A stretch of 64,000 nucleotides of DNA from Reticulascus tulasneorum (taxonomy: Eukaryota; Ascomycota; Sordariomycetes; Glomerellales; Reticulascaceae): positions 3,286,001-3,350,000 of the forward strand of contig LSAX01000006.1 in NCBI GenBank assembly GCA_001557505.1, written 5' to 3'. Made by a program: the position numbers and the translations under genes. Numbering within the stretch: the stretch's first letter is position 1; each line of letters starts with the position of its first letter. The notes beneath the pieces are model-generated. The model made no database searches and had not been told where the DNA came from. It saw only the letters and a program-made list of their open reading frames with translations. Below are positions 10,950 through 21,869 of the stretch, in pieces.

Positions 10950-12150
10950 CTATTTCCAAATCACTTCAAAATTGCCTCTTGTTTTCGCGTCAGCAACAGC
11001 AACCTTCACGTCTTCTTCCAAGCACTGCCAGAAGGTAGGACCACTCTCAACCCAGCCTAACTCTCGTAGCCTTGCCGAGTCTGCTCGACTGTTGGACCCC
11101 CAAATATACAATAGAATGGTTTCTGCACCTGGGGCAATCGCGGTCAACTGGCCCCACGACCACGAAGAAACTTTACTATCTGCGGGAAGCCAGCCATCTC
11201 TAGTGCCGATTGCGTGTATAGCCAAGGCAACATCTCTCCAAGCAACTTCCGATGTCACAGCGAAGTAGAAGCCCTGTTCGCGTATTAGTGCAATGAAAAT
11301 CCGAGGATGTTGTAGCGCGTACCTCTGGGCCCCACAGAGCATCTCCGCCACCCTGGATTGCATTGTCGACGAGAATCAAGAAAGCAGTAACAACATCTTG
11401 AATGTGGATAGTTGCTCTCAGGTTTTGTCCAGCCCCAAGATAAAAGGCTTCTTTCTTCTTTAATAGAACCTTGATATACTCAGGGACTAAAAATGTAGCT
11501 CTTTGTCCTGGGCCGGTGTTCTTCCCGTAGATGTCTGACGGACAGACCATCGCCGTCTTGATCAATTCTGTATTGGATTCGTTGATTTGTTTATCAACAA
11601 TACGATGCAAAGCATCGAGCGGAAGATTGTTGATTTCTTCAATATCATCAACATCAGACCAAACACGCTTGTTCGCGAAGCCTTCCCAGGTGTTAGAAAG
11701 CCGATCTGAGATAGTTCCAGTTCCTGTGAGATGAATAAGGAAGCTTGGTGTTGTCTTTTTCGATAAGCCCGACAGGATAGCATTGACACAACCCTGGTGG
11801 TTGTGATCTCCGGCATCTGTCATTTGTTAACATCTCTCTAATACTATCAGGTAGTAACTGTAACGTACGAATGATAATGTCTGCATCCTGCGCGGCATTT
11901 TGAATTACGTCAAAGCTGTCAAAATCTCCAAGAATGACTTTCGCGTCGGGGAACATGCGTATAAACTCTTCAGATCGCGATCGAAGCAGTGCAGTAACTT
12001 GTACATCGGGAAATGTTCTGACGATGCCGTGAAGCACGCTTCCTCCTATGAACCCAGTCCCGCCAGTGCTGTGATTCGATCAGATCTGAATGGGAAGAGG
12101 CTAAGGTATTTTCTTCTCCTGACTCACATGAAAAGCTTTTTAGAAGCCAT
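10950..12150 (-). CDS. Epimerase/dehydratase-type extended SDR, four exons
   Basis: Exons complement(10950..11273, 11323..11816, 11869..12068, 12128..12150), 346 aa, with introns of 49, 52 and 59 nt. Splicing creates the N-terminal nucleotide-binding motif exactly across intron 1: MASKKLFITGGTGFIGGSVL (TGxxGxxG). Next come an acidic strand end (KVILGDFDSF), DADIIIHAGDHNH, HLTGTGTISDR, and the later substrate-domain stretch AMVCPSDIYGKNTGPGQRA and HIQDVVTAFL. It belongs with NAD-dependent epimerase/dehydratase-like proteins, a cytosolic oxidoreductase group with diverse substrates. The usual YxxxK catalytic motif is not visible where expected; the sequence there is LDALHRIVDKQ, so Tyr is replaced. 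That fits an atypical SDR and makes the reaction uncertain. Its start is 290 bp from the multicopper oxidase stop. Confidence 0.85.
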
Positions 12151-12439
12151 ATCGTTCTCACAAGCGACTATAGTTCCTGGTTGAAAAGCCTTTTTGGTAA
12201 TTCCGTGAAAGGAGACGTGAAGTAGAGTTCAGCTTGGAACGGACCGGGAAATAATGTACCCGTACAATAGATCCCGGTATGATTGTAAACTCTATTAATA
12301 AGCGAATGGATATACTCTATTCCATTTCAGGTTACTCAGAGCTGAAATCTCTTGGTAGATTACTTAAATGCTGTTTAGTTTCGGTGCCATGAGAGACCAA
12401 TGAGCCATGGTTTCCAATCCCAAATAATACTTTCTCGTC

Positions 12440-14644
12440 TCAGTCAAAATGGCCAAACCATATGTTATCAGCCGGTCGGACCCCATTTTCGACGCCTTTC
12501 CTCCTGCACAAGCTTCTCTCTTCCTCCCCAATCTCCTGATCTTTTCTAATCTCATCCCCACGCACAGCCATTTGCATCACCATACCTGCCGCTGCGTGCC
12601 ATGAGTTGTGGCAGTGGAATGCCCATATTCCCGGATTGTCTAGCACCACGCGGATAATTAGCCACTGGTAACCCCCAACGGTGACAGTGTCTCTTTTGAG
12701 GGGATTCTGCAAAGCGCGCGTGTCTCTTAGGTATCGTGGCAGGTCCTCTGATGTGGGTGGGTACCCTTTGAGAGACGGGGTCAGCACGTAGAACTTGTGG
12801 CCGTGCAGGTGAAAAGGGTGGGCGCCGTCGTCGAAGTTGTTGATGGCAAAATCGAGCGTCTGGACCCCCTCCGTTTGTAGCATGAAATCATTTTCGGGGT
12901 CGAAGAATTGGTCATTCACCCCAAATATCGGTTCAACACGGTTTCCTGCTGTCGGTTCTGAGGGTTTCGAGTTCAAGAAACGATGGAGCGTGGGATTAGT
13001 GGCGTTCTGGTGCCAGGTTGATCCGTTGAAGAACCCTCTGCTTAACCTCCACGCTCCGATCATGAAATTTACCCTCAGTGGCACCAAAGCGACTGCCGAA
13101 GGCGGTGTGTCTTCTATAACCGGATGAAGCGTTGAGGTGTTGAGGTCCCGGCACGACACCTCTATGGCATCCTCCCAGCTCCCACTCGTGGGGTTATCTA
13201 GCAACGCCATAGGCTTCTCAAGACTGTACCTGACGATGCCTCGTACTTCCTCTTGGAGATACTTGTTTTCTCTTTTGAAACAGTGGGTAACCATCCTGGC
13301 CCTCAGCCAGAATGATTGCGAACCTGTGGCATTTGTGTCTACCACGATGCTGTATCTTTGAGCGGGTAGGATGTTTAACCTGTGAAACGGCTGCGGGTGG
13401 ACATCAGTACCGTCCACTTCCGTGACGTAAAACGGGTGTTCGTCCAACTCCATCTGAAACTCTGCAAATGCCCCGACATTAATGACGCGGATGCGATGCC
13501 TCTGGTTCGGCGTGAGATCGAACATTGGAATGGCTAGAGTAGAGTTATCGCACTGCCAACCTACAAAGTCGTCGCAGTTTCGCACGCCGCGACCGTTGAT
13601 CAAAGCACCATCAGGGACGGGCTCCTCGTTCTCTCGTCCGGGTTGGAGGTAATCCATCAAAAGCTCTGCTGTTGTGTTGTGGTAATGATCCTGGATCATG
13701 AGGATCCTGTCCGTCGCATATGCTATTCTCTGCAGATCCGTTTTCTCGTTCTTTCTGTGTACCACCATCGGACCTAGCAACCCGTCACTTGCCTGCGCGC
13801 TGTGGTGAGCGTGGTACCAGTATGTTCCGCCTTGGCCCTTCACATCGAACTTGTAGGTGTAGTTAGACCCCGGAGCGATAGGACATTGCGTGACCCCAAC
13901 GACGCCATCCATGGAGTTTGTCCCGTTCTGGAACATTCCATGAAAGTGCATCGCCGTAGCGTTGACACCTCGGTTGATGATGTGTACGATCAGCGTATCC
14001 CCTTCGTTGACCTCGACAAGCGGGCCGGGGAACCGGTTGTTTATGAGAAGCATGGGCCGGAAGACACCGTCAGGATTGAGCATTGCGTCTGTGATCGTCC
14101 AGTAGTACTCTCGGATGGTGGGAGGGGATTGGAAATCCCAAGATTCTGAGATGATATACTCGGAGGAAGAGCGCACGAGAGCGATTGATGGCAAATCTTC
14201 CTCATACATCTCGTGAGGCTGTCGATGCTCAGAGAGAGTAGTGAAGGGCTGTTGGCCGCCTCCAAAGATGATTGTCGTCAACGCCAGCAACGTGATTCCA
14301 AATACGAAAGCCAGGGACAGCGCTGCCGAGCAAACATCCCACCCGTTGTACGGTTTTCGCCATTTGCGATGAGTTTTCTCAAATTGCTCGTCTTCAGCAT
14401 ACTCCGGGAATGGATGCTCCTCGTGGTCGCGCTCTTCGTCCGTCGAGCTCATCATCTCTCTTTGTGTACAGCCTTCAAGACCAGCACTTTCAGATATTGG
14501 TGACAACGACTCCTGTGATTCCGTCTCGCGGCGGCGGCTGCCGCCTCCTCGCTGGGTTTCAACATGCTGTCTTAGATCCTTTCCTCGGCCAGTCTCTACA
14601 TCCGCCAACATTTCCGGGAAGAGCATCCACTCAACAGTCGCCAA
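12440..14644 (-). CDS. Membrane-anchored multicopper oxidase (laccase/ferroxidase-like), single exon
   Basis: 734 aa, intronless. Residues 1-100 are polar and charged. A hydrophobic segment at about 103-127 (VCSAALSLAFVFGITLLALT) has no cleavage-like end, so a type II membrane topology with an extracytoplasmic oxidase is inferred. Three cupredoxin domains follow with all copper motifs: HFHG at 233-236, YHAHHS at 277-282, HPFHLHGHKF at 609-618 and HCHNSWHAAAGM at 677-688. These are the His-x-His sites and the Cys of the blue copper centre that oxidise a substrate and reduce oxygen to water. The position ten after the Cys, axial to type 1 copper, is Met, which in this family favours a lower redox potential. 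Many N-x-S/T sites are present. Substrate (phenol, pigment precursor or Fe2+) is unknown. It is divergent from the acid phosphatase gene. Confidence 0.9.
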   Translation of the reverse strand: MATVEWMLFPEMLADVETGRGKDLRQHVETQRGGGSRRRETESQESLSPISESAGLEGCTQREMMSSTDEERDHEEHPFPEYAEDEQFEKTHRKWRKPYNGWDVCSAALSLAFVFGITLLALTTIIFGGGQQPFTTLSEHRQPHEMYEEDLPSIALVRSSSEYIISESWDFQSPPTIREYYWTITDAMLNPDGVFRPMLLINNRFPGPLVEVNEGDTLIVHIINRGVNATAMHFHGMFQNGTNSMDGVVGVTQCPIAPGSNYTYKFDVKGQGGTYWYHAHHSAQASDGLLGPMVVHRKNEKTDLQRIAYATDRILMIQDHYHNTTAELLMDYLQPGRENEEPVPDGALINGRGVRNCDDFVGWQCDNSTLAIPMFDLTPNQRHRIRVINVGAFAEFQMELDEHPFYVTEVDGTDVHPQPFHRLNILPAQRYSIVVDTNATGSQSFWLRARMVTHCFKRENKYLQEEVRGIVRYSLEKPMALLDNPTSGSWEDAIEVSCRDLNTSTLHPVIEDTPPSAVALVPLRVNFMIGAWRLSRGFFNGSTWHQNATNPTLHRFLNSKPSEPTAGNRVEPIFGVNDQFFDPENDFMLQTEGVQTLDFAINNFDDGAHPFHLHGHKFYVLTPSLKGYPPTSEDLPRYLRDTRALQNPLKRDTVTVGGYQWLIIRVVLDNPGIWAFHCHNSWHAAAGMVMQMAVRGDEIRKDQEIGEEERSLCRRKGVENGVRPADNIWFGHFD

Positions 14645-15359
14645 TTTGGAAGCTAGGAGCTTGTTCGTTCAAGAATCATTTCCTAAGCTCGAGAGTAGAA
14701 AAATCCTTTCATGGCAAGAAACAGCAAATAATAATTGAATGCGGTAATCATAGCGCTCACGTCATTGGATTTTGTGCTTGATCTCTCCGCCACCCGCCCA
14801 TCTTCACTTGTGCGGCCCACCTGCGTCTAGCAGGCGACCGGATGAATCGGCACTGGGAATGACAAAGAACACAAGCAAACAAAACCCACGTGCTCGACTT
14901 TCAGGCCAGCCTGTCTCGACTCAAAACAAACACCACCCATTTCGACATTTCAGTCCTCTTGTCAAGGATTGAACTATGGCTACCCGAAGGGGTGGAACGG
15001 ATTCTGCCCCGCCCACCCTTACCTCAACAACATTTGGTTGTATCTAGAGACGCCAAGCATCGTTTGGGACACCGAGAGGATGATTCGGAGCGGCAAACAA
15101 TCCACTTCGCGCAATGTTCATGACCAGATTCTGAGTGGGAGAGCATGTTGCGTTCCGAACTCCGATCCATGCCAGTCTTTCTCTGCCTCGAGCTCCTCAA
15201 GCGCAAGACCCTGCATGTAGAGTTCTCTAACAAGCTACGCACCTTATATGAGGTCGCATTCCTATGAGCATGGCATTTAAGTAGCCGCGTCTGAGTCACC
15301 TTGCCAAGCAAATCTTTAATACTCTCTTTCTACCTGTTGCTCAGTTCAGTCACAGAATC
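14645..15359. promoter_or_regulatory. Divergent promoter region, multicopper oxidase / acid phosphatase
   Basis: 715 bp between the start codons. It contains CACGTG at 14887-14892, with a pyrimidine-rich stretch just before the phosphatase ATG (TCTTTCTACCTGTTGCTC). No gene is supported inside it. Confidence 0.5.
14887..14892. promoter_or_regulatory. CACGTG E-box, possible PHO-regulon site
   Basis: A perfect CACGTG lies 468 bp upstream of the acid phosphatase ATG and 243 bp upstream of the oxidase ATG. The bHLH phosphate regulators (Pho4 in yeast, NUC-1 in Neurospora, PalcA in Aspergillus) bind CACGTG. A six-base match is weak on its own; the flanking phosphatase is what makes it notable. Confidence 0.35.
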
Positions 15360-16690
15360 ATGTTCTTTCAAGCTGCTGCCGTCATTGCTGCTGCCGGTGT
15401 TGTTGCCGCCGGGCCTTGCAAGCCCTCATCCACCATCAGTACTGGATGGGAGACCATCTACACCGCGACTGGCACCGCTGCAGTGGCTGCCGCTGCCGCC
15501 ACGGCTAAGACCAGCAGTCCGACCAGCAATGTGAAGGGTAAGGTATTTGATCGTTACGTGTCTATCTGGTTCGAGAACACAGACTATGACAAGGCCATTG
15601 GCGACCGTAAGCTATCATTTCTTCTTTTCACTGTCAATCCATACATCCTAACGGAATGCCAGCCAACTTCGCGTCATTTGCGAAAAAGGGAATCACACTC
15701 ACCAACTTCTTTGCGGTCTGCCACCCATCGGAACCCAACTACATCTCTGCCTTTGCGGGCGACTACTTTGGCATGCAGAATGACGCCTTCAGCCGCGTCG
15801 ACTTTAATGTCTCCACCGTTCTCGACCTTCTGGATACCAAAGATATCTCCTGGGGTCTTTACCAAGAGGACATGCCCTACAGCGGGTATGAAGGGTTCGA
15901 CTGGGTCAACCACCAGAACGGGGCGAACGACTATGTCCGCAAGCACAACCCGGCAGTGATTTTTGATTCCATCGCCCACTCTGAAGATCGACTCTCGCAG
16001 ATCAAGAACTTGTCTATGATCGACAACGCGGCGTCGCAATTTCACACTGACCTAAAGAATGACAAGCTTCCTCAGTGGATGTTCATCACACCCAACATGA
16101 CCTCCGACGGGCATGACACATCCGCGACCGTTGCAGGAGCCTGGCTGGATGCTTTCCTGACTCCTCTCATGGAGGACAAGAACTTCATGGATAACACACT
16201 CGTTCTTGTTACCTGGGACGAGAATGAGACATACGAGGAGCAGAACCGCATCTTGTCTATCCTGCTCGGCGATGCCGTCCCTGATAAGCTGGTGGGCACC
16301 GTCGACGCAAGCTTCTACAATCACTACTCGGAGATCGCCACCGTCGAGGCTAACTGGGGCCTCCCGACTCTGGGCCGTTGGGATGTCGGCGCCAACGTCT
16401 TTGGTATGGTAGCTGAGAAGACGGATGATACTGTCCGAGAGTGGGGTTCCGATAACGATCTCGATAGTTACTACTGGAATATGTCGTATGCTGGGGTTTT
16501 CAATCTGAACGGCGGAGATCCCGAATACCCTGCCCCTAACTTGACTTTGGATCACAGCCTAGCGCACCGCCAGATCTTGGGGTCTGTCAAGAGAACCTGG
16601 GCAAATAGCAAGAATCCGACCTACTACGCGGACTCGATTGAGCTTCCCGATGGTCTGCATCCCCCAAAGGGGTACGCTCCAGTTGTCTGA
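15360..16690 (+). CDS. Secreted acid phosphatase of the phosphoesterase family, two exons
   Basis: Exons 15360..15606 and 15663..16690, 56-nt intron (GTAAGC/CAG), 424 aa. Residues 1-18 are a signal peptide (MFFQAAAVIAAAGVVAAG), followed by a Ala/Thr/Ser linker. The body carries FDRYVSIWFENTDYD, GDPNFASFAKKGITLTNFF, CHPSEPNYISAFAGDYF, MFITPNMTSDGHD and LVLVTWDENETYEEQNR. These are the hallmarks of PF04185-type phosphoesterases such as the phosphate-repressible acid phosphatases of Penicillium and Aspergillus (PHOA/PACA type). It should release phosphate from esters outside the cell. N-glycosylation sites (NMT, NET, NLT, NMS) fit secretion. The length is normal for the group. A CACGTG upstream suggests phosphate control. 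Confidence 0.88.
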
Positions 16691-17681
16691 GCAAAGCGAT
16701 GGATCCATGGGAGCTTGGGAAAGCAGTAATGGTTCATAAACTAGACTGATATTATATATGATTACGAATAGAAAGTCTTCCAATCATTGTCCAATTCCTA
16801 AGATGAAAACACTGTAGTCACAGCTTGTCGAAGTGAACTTAATCATCTGGGTAGCCTTTTCCGTAAGGAAACAGCTCAAACAGTATTGCGATCAGATTCA
16901 ATTGAAGCACTGCAGTTCATCATATCCGTCAAAGGTCGTCCATCATCGTGTCCGCCCAAAGTAACACACTGAGAAGTGGCGGGTTGTGGCGCAACACGGC
17001 TGTCCGGCAACATCATGGATCACTAAGCTCTCCAATCCCCACTTTCGGGCCGTTCGAAGGTGCCGATATGGGACTAATTAATGCAAGGAACCTCCGCTGT
17101 GGCGGGCTTTAAGTTTATCAATACTCAATCAGAGAACAGATGTTTCTCAGCACTTCCCCCACGTGCAGAATCGAGAGGCTCAAAACGGCACATTGGAAAG
17201 CTTCACATGCACTAGCGCACCCCGGATCTCCGCCCCTTAGCACAGACCCGGAGATCGGGTGCTGAATTCTTGGCTTTCCCAACGGCTCGGTATCAACATG
17301 GTAGCAAATCCATCGCAGAAATTCGGGATCGAAGTGCCGTAGCGTGGCAACCTCCAAGGAAGACATGGGCTCTTCACCGAGATACGAATAGGGAAGGAAG
17401 AGAGGGTTTTCATACAGGTAGGGGGCGGCGTGAGAATAGTGATAGATGGAAAAGCTGTGCCGAACTGTCCGGGCTGGCTACATATCCACGCTTAGGACTA
17501 GGATCTGGCTGCCAGTGTAACATGACAACACGATCGTCGGATGGCCCCAAACGCTATCTTCTGTCTTTCGTCAGCACTTCATCAGTCCGCATCTCGGTTA
17601 TGACCGCAACCTCTGCCTCCCTCATTTGCTCATATCTTCGTGATCAAGTCCATATCGCGGAAACTCAAGACTCGCGCAAAC
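16691..17681. other. Intergenic region upstream of the metal transporter gene
   Basis: About 1 kb without a supported gene. It includes the phosphatase 3' region and a CACGTG at about 17159. A longer open frame overlapping the transporter start in another frame is not convincing. A short upstream exon of the transporter could lie near 17500-17640 but has no clear evidence. Confidence 0.4.
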
Positions 17682-18506
17682 ATGAATTACTCGCCAACAT
17701 CACCCGGATTCATCCGCTTCCTCAGCGACTTCACGCTTGGCTTTGCAGATGGCCTCACCGTCCCTTTTGCTCTTACAGCAGGACTCTCTTCACTCGGCCG
17801 GGCTGACACGGTCATCTACTCCGGTTTGGCCGAACTATGTGCGGGAAGCATAAGCATGGGCATAGGGGGTTTCCTCGCAGCTCGGGACTCCCTGGCTTCT
17901 TCACAGAAGCGGTCCGAAAGTACCGACGTGGAAGATGGAGACATTGAGGAGATGAAAGGAATGCTCTCTCGGGACAGCAATGACCGCAACGATATCGGGA
18001 GTGCCACGAATGGAAACGAAAGAGATGAAGAACTGCTGATCAGGAGGCATCTTGAGCCACTGGCACTCCCCACATTTATTCTTTCTGATATCCTCGTCAC
18101 AATCAAGGCACAGCCGGGGAATATCAAACGTGCAGCAAGAGATGTTCTATCGTACAATGAATTGCTCTCTCAATCGAACAGTATGCAGGCAGCAACGGGC
18201 AAAGTCTCGCCGGTCCTGTCTGGCTTGTCGGTTTCTCTGGGATATATCATCGGGGGTTCATTACCGCTGCTTCCCTACCTTTTCGCCGCCACGGTTGGGT
18301 TGGGTCTGCTCTGGAGCGCCGGCGTGTGCATGGTCGCGCTGTTTGCGTTTGGGATGCTGAAGAGCTGGGCTCTGGGAGCTGTGGAAGGAATAAATATGAA
18401 AAGTTGTTTGTGGGAGGGACTCCAGATGCTGGTGCTGGGTGCGATGGCCGCAGCGGCAGCGGTGTTGTGCGTGAGGTTGGTTCATGCCCAGGGGGAATTT
18501 ACCTAG
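17682..18506 (+). CDS. Ccc1/VIT-family vacuolar iron/manganese transporter-like protein
   Basis: 274 aa from the ATG at 17682; the frame stays open a little further upstream but without an ATG. The N-terminal hydrophobic segment has the family core FTLGFADGLTVPFALTAGLS (with the TM1 Asp), then IYSGLAELCAGSISMGIGGF (TM2 with Glu and Met). An acidic cytosolic loop follows (residues about 75-125, ESTDVEDGDIEEMKG), as in VIT proteins where this region binds metal. Two or three more hydrophobic segments follow (SGLSVSLGYIIGGSLPLLPY, SAGVCMVALFAFGM, VLGAMAAAAAVLCVRLV). Known members move Fe2+ and Mn2+ from cytosol into the vacuole. Size is typical of the family (240-320 aa). The loop is longer than in plant VIT1. 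Confidence 0.85.
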   Translation: MNYSPTSPGFIRFLSDFTLGFADGLTVPFALTAGLSSLGRADTVIYSGLAELCAGSISMGIGGFLAARDSLASSQKRSESTDVEDGDIEEMKGMLSRDSNDRNDIGSATNGNERDEELLIRRHLEPLALPTFILSDILVTIKAQPGNIKRAARDVLSYNELLSQSNSMQAATGKVSPVLSGLSVSLGYIIGGSLPLLPYLFAATVGLGLLWSAGVCMVALFAFGMLKSWALGAVEGINMKSCLWEGLQMLVLGAMAAAAAVLCVRLVHAQGEFT

Positions 18507-19740
18507 GACTGTGAAGGTGAAGAAGATAATAAACGGGGAAATTAAGACTTGAGTCTGTCACATTGAAGTAGCCTGGAATGTCCTGTTACGCTGAGCGAGG
18601 CATATCATGCTGCAGCCGTGTTTCTGCCCCCCCAGGATTGCTGCAAGGGCGCCACACAGTCCACTGATCCCGGGTGGCCGGTAGAAGATCCCGGGTTATC
18701 AACCCCATAATAATTACCTCGCGAATACGTATGGGGGGCGATATGGGATGGTATCGCATGCAGGTATTATCTGCATTTCAATGCCAAAACCCCTGGAGAA
18801 ATATTGATTAAGGTGTCTCTTGCGCAGAATACGCTGGAGTATCAGTTTCAGAGCCAGTTTCAGAAAAGAAAGATGCTATGATGAAATACTCCCAATGCGG
18901 CAGTTTTGCCTTCTACATATGTATCGACTCTCTTCCTAAGACGGTTAGCATCATCTTGTGTGGTATTATCCTCGCACCACTCTCGAGCATCACTGGGCTG
19001 GGGTGGTCCGTCAGCGGATCGAGGGGCCATCAATAATTAATTGATATCCTGTTGGCTGACGCAGCAAAGAGACAATATGAAGATCGAAGTGGAGATATTC
19101 CCAGTCACACAGATCTGAGCCGTTGACGAGCATTGTAAGGAGAGCAAGCATATCAAACCTCCAGCAGTATACTCCCTTCTAGAAGGATGGCTTTGCTCGC
19201 TCTCCAGCTAACACCATTACAACATATCCTGGTGGCTGGGACGAGCAGGATGCGCTTTCAATTGCCAAAATCCTTCCACCAACAGCATTTGCAGGGATAG
19301 TGCGTGGCCGCAAGCATGCGGCCGCAATGTTTCTCATCACAGTTGTAGGGCGGCCCTTACCGCGCGCCTTTACTGCAGAGGGACCCGACAGACCGGAAAG
19401 CATTGGGAATTCTAGACAGCATCTAAAACCTTTCCCTGCATCTGGTGTGCGTTGGTAGTCCATGTCCAAACCCTCCCCCTGCATATGTGGTGTGTTATGT
19501 GGTCAGGGGTGCCGTACATGTCAGATAGCCGCCTTGAACATCCAGATCTAGACCTTAGCTGCTTCAATGACACCGTGTGGCGACGAAGCCGACCAACTTA
19601 AATGCGTTGTGATCCGTGTTGTTGTGTATGAATAAAACTTTGAATTGGACAATTATCTTTAACGTGACTACTCTTTTGCCTACTTTCACTCGTGCCGATT
19701 GATCCATATTCTTGCCCATCCTGCCAGTTGTGCTCGAATC
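18507..19740. other. Intergenic, no supported gene
   Basis: 1.2 kb with only short overlapping open frames. A G+C-rich inverted motif (ATCCCGGG near 18670 and 18690) is the only thing noticed. Confidence 0.4.
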
Positions 19741-21869
19741 ATGGATTACGCAAGCAATCATTTAAACGCAGTCAGCTTTCAAAAGGAGCTCGTTTGGGAT
19801 GAATCCGGCTCCGCACACATCGGCGCACTCAGGGATTTCCTCTTGAACTTTCGCGGCACAATCGTTGACCAAATTTCGTTTGATGATGAATCTGGAAAGG
19901 CAGAAAGCCTTTCATATTACGAACTTTGGACGGAGGAGATTGGGTTGGAGCGCAGCCGGGTCGAATTGGCCATCAAACTCTTTGAAAGGTCCAGAGATTG
20001 GGCCAGGTCACTAGAATCGTCTGATTCTGGCACCAGAGTTGAGGACTGGCGCCTCTATTATACAACCAATTTCATTAAAGAAGTGGAAGAAGCAACGAGA
20101 GCGAGGCATGACTCAAAAACGTATGATCTATATTGCCACTCTCACCTACTAATCTAAAGACTGACTCGTGTCCAGGTTTTCACGTAAGAGCCAGTACCCT
20201 GACCCGGGCGAGTGCCATCAATTGTGAGTCTCTAGTCCGATTTACTCGCCTAGTGAACTAGCTAACGCGGGAACAGCCTGCAGTCTTCGGCTCCTCGGCT
20301 ATTTGAACTTTATGGCAAGTCTTGGGATGGGTCTGATAGGCCTAGGGTGTATAGGACTTGCTCCTCTCTTTGGTTTCCAGCCAAGGATCTACCCGCGTTT
20401 CAGGATATCCCAACAGCGGAAGTCGACTCTTGGCAACATCTGCTTCAGGCACAAATCCTTGAGATCTTTTCAGAAGCTACGGCAGAGCACTTGGTTAGGC
20501 TCGGGTTTGAGCCCGATGCCGCCGATCCAGACTCGGAATTACCGATGGCTGTTGTTGGCTTCCCTTTCTTTGTTGCAGACTTCGACAAGTACACTCATGA
20601 GCCTTGTATGTGCTCGTCATCTCGAATATGTCACGTTGGTCGTCTTCGTGCAGGTAGTGTATGTGCTACGGCTCTAAATATCTTCCACCGTTTGAGGGAG
20701 ATCGCCTTGGAGAAGATGAAGAAACACAACACGTCCGCGCCCCAGTGCAGCCAATGATAACAATGACGTTCTGCGCGCAGTATGTACGCGTATGGATTGC
20801 ACATCGAATGGAAGATGGTGGTAATATTGTTAGTACCTACTCTGTTGAAGAAATCACAGTTCCGCTAACAATCTCGCCTAGAAGATAAACTGTATCTGGA
20901 AAGGAGACATGACACAACTTCGCGACGTCATTGAGTTGAAGGTCATCTCAGACAATATCTCGACTTGGGTAACATCCAAGTTTCGCAACACAATCTCAGA
21001 TTATGTGACACAGTGGAAGAGTCGATTTCCGCAGGTTTTTCCGAGTGATGATGAGGTCATGGACGAGGATATCGAATCAATCGCGGTCCGTATCGGTAAA
21101 CTCAAGATTTCTCGGACCAATAGTCTCAGATTCGATGGCCAGTCTCCTTCTATCACAACGACGACCAACGGAACATTCCAGTCATATCTGCCAGACGCTT
21201 CTTTCAGCCAGGCACATTTACAGGAGGAAGCTCGGGGCCCAAACATCAGCGACCCTGCATTGAACTTGGGCGAAAAAGATAAATCTGTAGGGCACCTTGA
21301 AACTATCTCGACAAGTCGTAAGGATACTTTTACCCTTCTTGGGCAATCACGGGTTGATGAGACCGAGATCATTGTACATCAAGATGAACTCGCAACTGCA
21401 CTCGATACTGCTGTGAAGGAAACAGCTGACCTGTTGAGAATTCCCGAAGTGCCAATCATTTGCACATCACTAACATCGACTCCTTCAAACGAGTGGGGTA
21501 GACTTCGCGTAGGAAAGCCGAGGAACGAACGTCCACGCTCATTTGATGCCAGGGAATTTGAAGGCATCAAATTCGCTTTTGACGTGTCTCTTGGGCGAGC
21601 CAAGGATGATGGACATCTGAATATGAATATGCCTAAAATGCATGTCAGAGTCTTTAGCGCGCACGATCTGGACGTCGAGAAGTTCACGTTTGTGGCCCGA
21701 CCGGCCTTGGCCAAGGTTTGAGTTGTGGAATAATGCTGATGGGATTTGGTCAGTTCGCCTAGTTCGAAGGAAGTCATGCTTTTCCAGTGGGGAGAATGCA
21801 CTTTGCTTCGCTGATACCAGTCAAAGTAGCTCTCTTCGGCAGCGCCTAGCCCAGATATATGATCGATGA
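19741..21869 (+). pseudogene. Multi-exon gene of unknown family, apparently broken in two places
   Basis: Exons 19741..20120, 20176..20223 and 20277 onward join cleanly (MDYASNHLNAVSF then TFSRKSQYPDPGECHQFLQ then APRLFELYGKSWDGSDRP). The last reads on to VVGFPFFVADFDKYTHEP. A coherent continuation (CMCYGSKYLPPFEGDRLGED, then ITMTFCAQYVRVWIAHRMED) starts at about 20658 in another frame. No GT-AG pair I can find links the two without a stop. A good intron at 20829..20881 leads into KINCIWKGDMTQLRDVIELK and a long exon to ALAKV. The natural C-terminus (FELWNNADGIWSVRLVRRKS, ending LRQRLAQIYDR) again lies one frame away after 21715. Two frame breaks suggest a pseudogene or sequence errors. No known domain recognised. 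Confidence 0.5.

Noticed and set aside
15656..16690. Start of the acid phosphatase at the ATG at 15656
   Set aside because: That ATG lies inside the intron 15607-15662; splicing adds a first exon with a signal peptide.
17640..17681. Extended N-terminus of the Ccc1-like protein
   Set aside because: It would start with GTG; the first ATG is at 17682 and gives a normal family N-terminus.
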